Of a stretch of 64,000 nt of DNA, positions 23,301 to 35,300 are shown one piece after another (position 1 is the first letter of the stretch; each line of letters starts with the position of its first letter). The position numbers were made by a program, and so were the translations under genes. Origin of the DNA: Puffinus mauretanicus (taxonomy: Eukaryota; Chordata; Aves; Procellariiformes; Procellariidae); NCBI GenBank assembly GCA_023333565.1, contig JAJKFH010000227.1, positions 682,001 to 746,000 on the forward strand. The letters are read 5' to 3'. The notes under the pieces were generated by a model that searched no databases, had not been told where the DNA came from, and saw only the letters and a list, made by a program, of their open reading frames with translations.

Positions 23301-26300
23301 GGTCAATGGGAATGGATTTTCCTGTCCCTCGGGAAGAGTGAGGTTTCTCCCTCTCCCTGCTGACCCCGCAGTAGCGGTCACTCCGCCCCCGCCGTGTGCC
23401 TGGCTGAGATTCCAGGCGACGCTGCGGCTCTGGAAAGAGCGTTTTGGAAAAGGAGACGAGGGATCTCGAAAGGGAAGAGAGGTCGGGGTGCTGAGCGCCT
23501 GGGTGCTGGGAGCTCGGCGCAGCCCTCGGGCCGCCTGGACGGGGCAGGAAGGGTTTGTCCTGCTGGGAGGCGTTTGCAGAGCCAGCGGTGGAGGAAAACG
23601 GCCGTGGAGACGGGAGAGGAGACTTTTGCTTTCTCCCGCTGGCTCAGAGATTTTTCTAGTTCACATTTTCTGTTCATTTATTACGTCTTTAACAAGGCAA
23701 AGGTTTTTTTCCTTGCTCTGAGTATCGAGCGTGCAGTGGGCTGTACTGGCATGGAAAAATGCTCATCTCGGGCAGGATACCTGCCAACAGCCGAGCCCGG
23801 CGCGCTCTTCTGAGCACGGCGGTGGTGTGCGCTTGTCTTTTTGGTGATCCAGCTCCTAATAACCTTTTTTTCCACTACAAAAATGTGCACCCGGCTTTGA
23901 GGCCGTAACAAAGATTAATTAGTGAACGTTATAAAGTGCTGCGATTTAGGAAGTGTTTTAGCTAACTATGAAGTCACACGGCTGGTAAGGTGAGGGAATG
24001 GGATTAAGGGAAGAAGCAAAGAGATGCTGGAATGCTTTTATGAACTGTGCTCTTGCCTAACGATCGCTTTATCTCGTTTACTCAGACCCATGAGGAGTGT
24101 GAGCTGAAAATAATTGAGCAGGAGAAGGCGGTGACAGTTCTGCCCCCGAAAGACGCGTGCAAATGCCATAAAGAAGACTTGGCAAAAGCTTTAAACGTAA
24201 GGGTTTGTAGAGCTCTCTGTGCACATAGCAACACAGTCTGTGTACTCTGCCTCTGGGAAAAGACTGAGCAGCAAAATTGGTCTTTGGTTTCACATGCAAA
24301 CCCCTGGATTGCCCAATGTGCCTTTACCTGGGACGAATCCCTGTGTTGGCCGAGGCTCGGCATCGGGTTTTTGTGCTTCACTTTGTTCTGGTGAAGGATT
24401 TCACTGAGGTGAGTGGCTCTGCGAGCTGCAGGTGAAGCAGTTCGGTTGTCCGGCCTGGAAGACGAAGCGCTGGCCGTGCCTGCCGAGTGGGCGGAGGAGC
24501 CCGGGCGCAGGCTGCACGCCCGACCCGCTCGAGCTATCGGCAGCTCCTTGGAAAACGTTGTGCAAATGCACGCAGCACTTTTTTCCCTTGCTTTTCGTAG
24601 CAGGTTTCGTTTCAGAGGCAAACCCCATCGCATTTATTGTCCTAGTGACTTCTCAAAGGCTTGCTCGCAGCTTGTTAGATATAAATTCACCTCGCCGTCC
24701 CTACCCCCAGCAAAGAGCGAAGCTGTGGCCGCCCCCCGGCTCAGCCGGTGCTGGACCCGTTTGCCCGGCGGAGCGGGGAGATCAGCCCTGGCAGGGGGGT
24801 TGCGGCGGCGGGACCGGCCGCTCTGCCCCGGGCCCCTCCAGCTTCCCCGCAGCCGCAGCGTGGACGCAGCCGGAGGGACGGAGGGAGGCCGGGGCTCAGG
24901 AAGGAAGCTCCGGTTACTCGGTCTGCACCGGGGTTTGCCCTTGGGAAAAGAAACAATCTGATGTTATAACTCACGCTTAACCCCACCTCTGAAAAATAGG
25001 TGGAAATTTAGAAAGGCTGAGTCCCCACGACCAGGGAAAGCTACAGTGCTTAGTGATATTTTGGTGTCTGACCTTGCTATTTTTTTAAATCCAGGCAAAA
25101 TAGATCTTATTGCATTTGTTCTCTTTGATTTTTGTCAGGGTGTTTTTATTTTTATTTTTTCTTTAAATGTACAGTGAAATCAGAAATAAATTCTTTCCTT
25201 TACTATTTTAGATTTCTAATTTGTCACTATTATATGGTTTCTCACTTGTGGAAATATGGGGGTTTTTAATTAACTCATGCTTACTTTATGGGTTCCTGTG
25301 CTGATTGAAGGTGAAGTTTTATAGTTTAACAAAAATAAATACCTAAACAGAAAAACAGTGGATAGATTTTTTTGTTGTTGTTGGGGACTGCACCATGAAC
25401 ATCTTGCCCAGTGTACTTACAGGTTTTTAACATAACTTTGCCTTAAGAAGTTTTCTGTAACTATTCTACAATATGTAATGTTTGGTTTGTCTCTTTTTTT
25501 TTTTTTAATTTTCCCTCTAGGTTGACTTACAAACTGGACTCTCTGAGTTTTCTGTGCTACAGCGCCGGTTAAAACATGGCTGGAATGAATTTTCAGTAGA
25601 GAATACAGAGCCGATATGGAAGAAATATCTAGACCAGGTAAGGATTTTCTGCACAGATTCTTATTTCCCGGAAAAAAAACCCTGCCTGGGTTGGCCTGAG
25701 TATGTCTCTACATTGAAATATTCAGGATTTCTGCTTCCACGGATTCAGCCTTGGAAAAGGATGTGCTCCAGATACAGAAACTGTCTGTTCCCCCAGGAAA
25801 GCCATTGTGAGGTCGAGATGCGGGGTCACTTAATGTGAAGATAACATCTTAAAATAAAAATAAACCTTTTTATTTCCACGCAGCCCACAAATCAAAAGCC
25901 GTAGATCAGTGACCTGACTTCTGGAGCATATTTATTCCCTTTAAGGCAAGTGATAAAATCATGAAAGTTTTGAGGAAAACCAGCAGCAGCTGAGAGCCCC
26001 TCTGATTTCGGTTACCCCGGTGAAGGAAAGCCCCCAACCTCCAGCAGAAGCAGAGGCAGCTGTAGAGGCAGCTGCGTGCCGGTGGCTCTGGTAGCAAGAC
26101 ATCGGCCACAGGTACCTTCATCCACGGTGCCACGCGCGGTGAAGAGCCACGATTTCAAACCAGCTGCCCCCAAAAAGCCAGGCAGAAGGTGGTATTTGCT
26201 GTCTTGTTTTTCCCCAGCTGAGTTATCCCTCAGTTTTGCTTTTATTAACTGGTTCTCATCAGTATTTACCGCATCTTTCGCCTCTCTTTTAGAGCTTTTA

Positions 26301-29300
26301 GCCAAACAAGAAGCATCTTGTTTGTTTGTTTATTTATTTTCAACCAGCAATTTGACAGATTTTCTTCTTGCTTAGCTGGATCATGAAGATTTTAGTTGCT
26401 TTGAAAGACTTTATTTTTATTTCACGGATTATCCCTTTTTTCCTATGTGATTAATATTCTTTAAGCACTTTGTAATCATCGCTAAGTCTCTTCGAGGATT
26501 CTTTTATTCTTAATAAAAAGTGAGATGGTGCTTTTTTTCTCCTCATCCTTAACAAACTGTTTCTCCTACGGGGACACCAAACGAACTCTTTAGCGTCTCT
26601 GACCCTTCCGCAAGCTGCCGGTCTCTCTGGAAGGGCTCTCGCAGTCCCACACCGTTCACGCCTCTGCACTTGAGCATCCTCCCTCAGCAGACTCTTGACG
26701 TGGCTTCTTCAGCTGCTGTTTTTGTAAAGCACCCCCTTCGCCCCGTCTTTCTAAAGAGAAACAGAAGGGACTTTCACCTTTGGCTGCAGCAAGGGATAAA
26801 TTTAAACCTTGGCTTTCCTACCGTGCGTGGCCACACATCTGCTACCCAAAACAGGCAGTTTTGTCTTGGCCTGACTTAATTCCCTTACATCAATTCCCAC
26901 ACCAGCTAAATGGAGCTGTAACTTTCTCAGGCAGGGGAAAGGTCCTTAAAATCTGTGTTTAAAAGTGAAAAAAGTGCGGATCTGACTCCTGCAGCCCTGG
27001 GTCCAGTGCAGAGTTTAGCAGATTAATTAAAGGGGGGAGGGGGGGAAGAAAGAAAGAGGATTTCTGGTTTCAAATTCTAAGAAGACAATAAAGTTTTTGT
27101 TTGTTCCTGTGGTGCCTCCAAGGAGCCTTTAGGGTCAGTCCTGCCCTGTGCGCCTGCAAAGGCGAGCCTCGCTGTGCAAGTGGAGGAAAAGAGAGGAAAC
27201 TCCTGTCTTGGTGTGAGCCTCTGCCCCGTCCTGCCGGCCCCGGCACCGCCTGTCCCCTGCGCGGGTGCAGGATCCGGCCTCAGCCCAAGCGCAGGCGCTG
27301 CACCTCCTGCCCGGGCAGAGCGATGCTGCTGTCGTGAGCAAGCGGGGTCTCTGCAGCCAAACCGTGTCTCATCCTTTCCGAAGAGGTCTGAGGCCAGCTC
27401 AGCTTCGGCAGCGCCGTATTTAACTTCACATTGCAATTTGGTTTGGTTTTTTTTTTTTTCAGTTTAAAAATCCCCTCATCCTCTTGTTGCTGGCTTCCGC
27501 CTTAGTGAGCGTCATCACGAAAGAATACGAGGACGCCGCGAGCATCGCCGTGGTAGGTGGTACCTCTCCCGCTCCCCAGCCCTTCGCTCTGAGGCTGGTG
27601 TGCCCACGCCTGTAACGCCTCTTTGTTCGCAGGCGGTGCTCATCGTGGTCACCGTGGCCTTCATCCAGGTACGTCAGCCGGAGCTCGGCTCCGCGGCCGG
27701 GGCTGTCACGAGCGAGTCCGCTCGTGTAACTTGGCTTTCTTCTCCCTTCTCGTTTAAAAGGAATATCGCTCAGAAAAATCTCTGGAAGAACTCAACAAGC
27801 TGGTGCCCCCCGAGTGCAACTGGTGAGGCATGCCGGGTTCGGTGGGTTGTAGCAGGGTTTGGGTTACGGGGGCAGAACCGACCGGTGAAGAGAATTACTT
27901 TAGGTTGTCACGCACGTGATGAGAACCCGGTGTCCGGAGGGGTGGCACCGCGTGTGGGTGCAGCTGTAAGGCAGGGTGAAAGGGGGCAAAATAACTCTGA
28001 CTTTTAAAGTAGGCACCCAGTGGAATTGAATAACTGCTGAGAGACAGGAGGGTCCCAGAAACGTCCCGCTCCACGCCCCGCATAAGGGTCCCTGCAGCCT
28101 CTTGCGTGTCGCTGACTCCCCGTGCAGGAAAAACCTCACCTGCCTATTTTTTTGGCTTGAGGGTAGTTTTGCCCCCAGGAGACTGGCACAAAACGGCTTA
28201 TGAGCGGAGGTGCACGTGGGCCGGGTTTCCTCGCCCACGCCTGCCCGTCGCTGCACGTACGTGCCGGGCACGGGCACACCGGGCGTTTCGGTGCGGGTCG
28301 AGCGCGCGCGAGCGCAGGCACACCGTTGCCCACGGAGCGGTTGCAGGGTGTATCAGATACCGCTTCCCTGACTGCTTTGATGTTCGGTATCAGTGCTTTA
28401 GATTACATGAAACACTTTTCCTATTTATGTCTTCTCAAATCGTGGCCAACATAAATAAGCTGTGAGGTCCGGAGAAACCTTGCACTGCAAAAGCAGCGTG
28501 GGATTTTCTTCTGGTCCAAAGTTCACCCAGGTTTGGATCTTACAAACGCCACTGTTTGTTCTTTATTTATGATGTGACACCATAAGCATCTAACCACTTG
28601 AAAGGCTGTACTTTTACTACAATAGTGAAATGTCAGTGGTAATTCTAGCTTTAAAAAGCTTCTTTTTAGGTTAAAGAATCTGCATGTCATTATTTAAAGC
28701 ATGAGCCACAGGAAAGCACACCGTCTGGTCGCTCCTATCTACTGTATAAGTACTGTTTAAGTCACTTATTGCTGAAATGCGAGTCTTCCATGACCTGCCC
28801 ATCCATTTATGAATTAAAATTGAGCCCAAATGGAACATAATCTCCTCTCCTCATCGTTATGAAGGTTTTATGTTCTCGTTTACTTTGGAAGCTCTTTGGG
28901 GCAGGGCCCTTGCTTTCTTGCCAGTCGTATTCCCCAGCCTGCAGAAGGAATAAAAACCTCAGAGCCTGGTTTCCTTTCTTCTTTTTCCATTTGTCTAATG
29001 TAGCCTAAGGGAAGGAAAACTGCAGCATCTTCTAGCGCGAGAGCTTGTGCCTGGAGATATCATATACCTGTCTGTTGGCGACAGGGTTCCTGCAGACCTC
29101 AGGCTGATAGAGGTAAATACAGCTACACGTACAAGAGCCTGTTTTGGAAATTTCTTGTCTTAACAGTGCCAGAAATGTGCCTTTTTAATCAGGTTACAGA
29201 TCTGCTGGTGGATGAATCCAGTTTTACCGGAGAAGCTGAGCCTTGCAACAAGACTGACAGCGTGTTACTGGAAGCCGGGGACATAACCACGCTGAGCAAT

Positions 29301-32300
29301 GTTGTTTTCATGGGGACCCTGGTGCGATACGGGAAGGGAAAAGTGAGTCCTGTCAGCCTCGATCTTTTCCTTGACGTTAGTTACAGAATCTCTAGATCTT
29401 TTTCATCTCCCCCTCTCTTTTTTCCTTCTTTTCAGGGCGTAGTTATTGGGACGGGTGAAAATTCACAGTTTGGAGAGGTGTTCAAAATGATGCAGGCTGA
29501 AGAGGTAATGAAGTCTCTGTGTCTCTCTGGGAATGGTGGATGTTCCGGATGAAAGTTTGTGAGGAGGAGCAGTTCCAAGAGTTAATGCACTGGGGTCACT
29601 TCTGTTTCTGCCACAAAACGCCTGTGTGGCTGACGGACGCCAAAGTGCTGTATCCAAAGAAAGTGGTTATAAGCAGGACTTAGGCTTCTAAATCCAGACT
29701 TGTGATCCTCAGCTTGTGTCTAGCTTGTTAGTCACCTAAACGTTACGGTTTCTTCTTCCTCCCACCCCCACTTTCCACTACATATATAAAATTTTACTTC
29801 TATATCTGCCAAAATTTCATGGGCCAGAGCTCTGAGCTAACACAGATGAGGGTCTAGAAACTAGTTAACTCTTGATCCATTAATGCAAGAAATCGCAGCA
29901 AAGCAGAAGTAGACACTTCTGGGCAATGTGTGTGCAAAGCCTCTGGGACAGGGATGGGGGTCCGGACATTTTATCCCTGTCCCAGAGGCTTTGCACACAC
30001 GATATCCAGTCCTGGACACAATCGCTAAGGTCCTTTTCTGATTTAGCCCTCAGTCTGTCTCTACCTTGGCTTCCCAGCTGGGATTGAATGTAATTCTTCT
30101 TTTTCTTCCACTTTTTGCCTGTCTTGATGCATTGAGGCAGAGACTCTCTCTCAGCGGGACGGTCTGTGCCCAGCAGACCCCGTTGGGGGTTTGGGGTGGG
30201 TAAGCACTAGGGTCTATCAGGCGGCTGCAGGGACCAGGGTAGCGATAAGCAGGACCGTGTGGGTCAGTTGTTCTGGGCTGAGGGTCATCTTCTCATCTTG
30301 TGTAACAAGCAAAGAAAACCAGCTCTACTCTCATGTTTCCAGACCCCCAAAACACCCCTCCAGAAAAGCATGGACAGACTGGGGAAGCAGCTCACTCTTT
30401 TCTCCTTTGGCATCATCGGTGAGTAGGACGCAGTGCTCATACTTGCACGGCCAGCCGTGAAAGCCCTCCGTGCTCCAGGGCCACTTTTTACAAAAGTATT
30501 TGTTGACGCGGGTTACCTGGACTTTGGGGGTTCAAGCAGAGACGCCTCAGAAGGAGAGATATGGGGGCCTCGTTGCATACTCAGTTCCCCAACAAAAGCT
30601 AAAGCAGTTAGAGATTTATAATTTTCTTGACGTTTTTTAATCAGATGGTTTTCCCCCACCAGGTTTAATAATGCTTATTGGCTGGTTACAAGGGAAGCAT
30701 CTCCTCAGCATGTTCACGATCGGAGTTAGGTGAGGACTGGAGAGCGCCTTTCTCTTTGATTTCTGATGAGACATGTCCCAGGGAATTCCCTGTTCAAAAC
30801 AAAGGACATTTCACAAAAGAGAGAACTTGAGTAAGACCCTTCAAAAATACATATTGATCTTGCACTGGTGAAATTAATGTGAGCTTTACAATAGAGTTTA
30901 GTAGAAAAAAAAACGAGTTTGAGGGTTTACTTAATTCTGGAAATCAGTATTTTGAAAATCTTCCCTGGCTTTTCCACCTCATCCTGCTGTGAATGTCCTT
31001 TCCCATCTGTACTATGAACTTAGTGGGAGTGTAGCAACAGCAAATATTAGTCTTTGCTGTTCTTACTGGATTTACGTCTAAAGATAGGAATGCGCATTTT
31101 ATGCGGCATAAGAAGCATGCACAACCTCTTAATCAAGCATAATAAACCATGTGTTTTTAGTAGCACCCATAAAACCTGTTGTTTGGTGTTGTCATGGCTC
31201 TAAAATCAATCCTTCAAAAAAAAAAAAAAGTAATATTGTATGGAAATAAAAACAAAACCACGGATGAGGGGACGACAGAGAAGCCAAACTGGCCCAGTGC
31301 CCACCTTCCTGTCTCCTGGGGGGATGTGGTGGCGAAGAAAAGTGGTTAAGCCTGAGTTTTGGAGAACAGCCTATAGTTTCCAAAGTCCTCCTTGATTACT
31401 TTTTACACGTACCTAGAAGTGTTCAGAGTTACCCAAGGAATAACTAAGGGACAGATACAGGCTGTCTCTGGATTTTTCTAGCATGTCAGGTGTTGCAGGT
31501 TTTGATGTTGCTCCGATTCACAGTGTGCAGCATGGGGACGTGTGGGAGCTGATTCTGTCCCACCATAGCTTGTACCCACATGTGGGAGAGGAGATGAGGG
31601 GCTGCGTGTGGCCAGGAGCCAGTAGCTAACGTGTGAGCCGCGATGCCAAGGAGTATTCAACTTCCATCCTCGGAAAGATAAATAAATGAAATGAAATCCA
31701 ACCCCTAAACCCCTACTTAGCCAGAAATTAATGCTCTTTGGCAATGTAAAGAAGAAAAGTAATTGCTCTGTCAAAATTATGCAGAAAAAGGTTGGAGTTG
31801 GATAAATATATCCTGCTTTTGTATTTCCAGTGTGCCAGCAGTCCCAGTGGTTAGCACTGCACACTCCCACTCGGATACGCACGTATAGGCAGGAAAACTC
31901 ACCCCATGGAAATGTCCCTTTGACGTGTTTTGGTCGGTACTTGTAGTTTGACCCCCGTGTGAAGCTGTTTTCTCTCCGCTGTCCCCAGCCTGGCGGTGGC
32001 TGCCATCCCAGAGGGCCTTCCCATCGTGGTCACCGTAACGCTGGTGCTGGGCATTCTCCGGATGGCCAAGAAAAGGGTGATTGTGAAGAAGCTGCCCATA
32101 GTAGAAACCTTAGGTAAGGCTGCAAAGGGGCCACACAGTTTGGTCATCTGCCAGGCTTCAAAATCTGAACTGAATAGCAACGGGCTGGCCAAGCGAGCCT
32201 TGGTCTGATTAAAAAAATTAAATTTGGAATATGTTTACCGGGCCAGAGCAACCCACTCAGACTTAAATACATTTTCCGCCCTGTGTTTCTCACCCTTTTC

Positions 32301-35300
32301 CCTTATTTTAGTGTGCTAGGAATGGTGCAACCCACCCCATGGCACTGGCCCACGGGGCGCAGAGCCCCTCTGCAGACATGCATGCCTTGCTCAGGTTGAA
32401 GGGCTTGGTGTCTCCTTCCTCCCCATTCCGTGGGATCATCCTGCAGGTCCACCCTGTCCGCTTCTTCTGTATCTGGCTAAAAAATCTTGCAGCCCCTCAA
32501 GTCGAGCCTGGTGGCATAAACAAAACCATTTGTCCTTCCGCAGCCTGTGTGGCCACCTCCCTGATATCCAGAGAGTCATGGAAAACAGGGACAGAGAGGA
32601 CCTTGAGAAGGTGTCCAGCCCACCTCACAACTGCAGGGCAGAATGAACTGTGATGAAATTATTCTTCCACCTCCCCTTATCTTCAAACTGGCCCTTGTTC
32701 CCCGGTCACTGTATTCCAGGCTTTGCTGCTCTGACCTTGGTCAGTATGGCAGTTTATGAAGGAGGAGACGTGTATTTAGTACCACTCATTAAAAAGTACA
32801 TTAAATGCCAAGCCTGGCCCGTGCAGTCACAAATATCTGCTGCACAGCCGGATCCTTCAGCTAAAATCGGTCTTCCTTGAAAATGCTGCTATTGTTTGAA
32901 CTGCCCTTGTTTGTTCTGCAGTTAAAGAATCTTATCACCCTTATTTTATTGTATCTGCCCCGACCCAGGACACCTGAAACGGCCTTATCTCATGAAGAAT
33001 TTCGTTCTGGTAGGGCTGCGCCCAAATCGGTAACTGCCAGGTGCCCGCCTGCTCTGCAAGACAGTCCCAGCACGGCAAAACCTGCCCTCTCCCACACATT
33101 AATTGTGCCATGTCTGTTAAACTGCTGAAAAGGAGAAAAATAATCCTTCTTCTTTATCTGATTCTTTAATTGTCAGTAACTAAAAATAAAATATTGGAGG
33201 CGATAGCTTTGCTCTGTGCTAATCCTTCAAAACTGCAATTAATTTAATTGCAGGCCAATCTGCTTTATTCCCTCCAGGCTTTTACCCAGTGGTCACCATG
33301 CTCGTGGGGTCTGTGCCTAAGCGGTGTGGGCATCTCCAGAGCCAGGGAAGGTATTCACACTCAGAAGGGAGCTGGAGCTTGATTCTTTTTTGCATTAAAA
33401 TCATTTTTCCCCTTCTTGGGAGTGGAAACTAACTTGAACGCGGTGACTCTGCTAATTCACTCCTTTGCTGTATCGTGGTGTAAAAGGGCTTTACTGAAGC
33501 AGGATTGCACAGAGCAGAGCACGAGTGGGGCAGCTCCTGCTCTTAGCTGTGGATTTTTAAGTATTTTTTGTAGTAGTCTTTAACACATCTACCCTCGCAA
33601 CCCCTTGGTGAGGCAGGGAAGGGCTGTTATTCCTGATTTAGAGAAGCAAGGGTTAAATGGCCCATCTGAGGAAGCACGTGGCAGAGTGGGAATTTGATCC
33701 ATCTTTTCCGAATATAACAGCTGTTCCGCTGGGTGGTATGGCAGCTCAGAAACCTTGGGCAGCTCCCGGAGATCAGTGCCTTCTCTGACCGCCCACCGCG
33801 TGATCCTCAAGATGATGTGGTCCTCTTCCGACGTCTCCTACCACATCTCACATCCAAATTATGTGCACGATACCCTGACGTGCACTCAAATCCTTTCCTT
33901 ACAACGCCCTGTTAGGAAACTCGCCCATTTCTTGGTATTTTCCCCCTTTTCTCACTGGTGCAGTTTGAGTAACATTAGGGAAAGTTGTTCTCCCTCTTCT
34001 GGGGGCCTTAAATCTCATTGTCCAGTTGCATTATTTATTAGTTCTGATTAAAAACTTTCCTGCATCAGGTTGCTGCAATGTCATCTGCTCGGATAAGACA
34101 GGCACTCTGACCGCCAACGAGATGACGGTGACTCGGCTCGTGACCTCGGACGGGTTCCAGGCAGAGGTATGGCCGAGGCCGTAATACCGACATCCCTGTT
34201 CAAGCTCAGCAGGGCCCATTTGCTTTTAGTTCAATTAGGCCCCAATCAGGGATGCTGGGTCAGTCCCCAGACGAGCGGTATCTTGCACATCACCGGTTCC
34301 ATGAAGAGAGGGGACTTTTTGCGGTGCTGGAGACAGGCAGAGGTGGGGCTGAGTGTCCAAAAGCTGCTCAGATGCCATAAACAAAGATGTTCATTGTCAT
34401 CGTCTGCTGTTCTCTGCAATTATTGTAAATACTGAAACCTGCCGCTGACCCTTGTGGGCCCATCTTCTGTAGGAATATTTATTATACGAGTGACCTGATC
34501 CTTCCGCTTGGTTCTTTTACCTGTGTGCAAAGTGGGTGAAAAATGCAGGCATGCAAAATGTAAGGCAGTGGAGAGACAGACCAGTCATCAGTAGGGTAAA
34601 ACCAGTGAACCCACTGCTACCAAAGGGCTGGATCTCTCGACTGAGCTGCAAGAGACTCTGAACTCATGGCAAACAAGTTCTGTGTAAGACAAGCTGATTC
34701 TTTTTGTTCCTACACAGCTATTGTAGTATTATACTTTCATTATCTGCAGCCTTTCCTATAAGTGTTGCTTTGAGCTAGAAAGAATAATCCCGACATGCCT
34801 GCAAAATCAGCAGCTTGCTCAAGTGCACCCCAACGTATACAGATGTATATAGTCCTGCCTGGCACTGGGATCTGCTCTTTCCGTCTCTCCCTTCCTCAGG
34901 TCAGTGGGGTGGGCTACAATGGAGAAGGAAATGTTTATCTTCTGCCATCAAAGGAGATTCTTAAAGAATTTTCCAACATCTCAGTTGGGAAACTAGTGGA
35001 GGTAAGTATAAATTATGAACCAGCTTGTCTTATTTACATTCACAGATGTACAGATCGCTTTGGATTATGAGTGTGAAAAAAAGGCACTTTTGTAACTCTA
35101 AAATGAACTATCCTGCCAGAGCATTCTCATGGAAAGGCTCTGAGTAATTGTGACATAATACCTGAAGCTTATGGGTGAAAGGTAACAATCATAAGACATG
35201 TAAAAAGAGACCAGAATCACGACATTTTGGATAATTCTAGCAGAGGAGAGAATGATTAATTTTACCATGTTTTTAATACGGACAGATTCTAGACTTTAGC

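Noticed and set aside
24413..24980. Two overlapping 182-codon plus-strand frames in ATP2C2 intron 2
   Set aside because: They lie in the same GC-rich patch with open minus-strand frames as well, and show no recognisable domain. Treated as a GC island rather than a gene.
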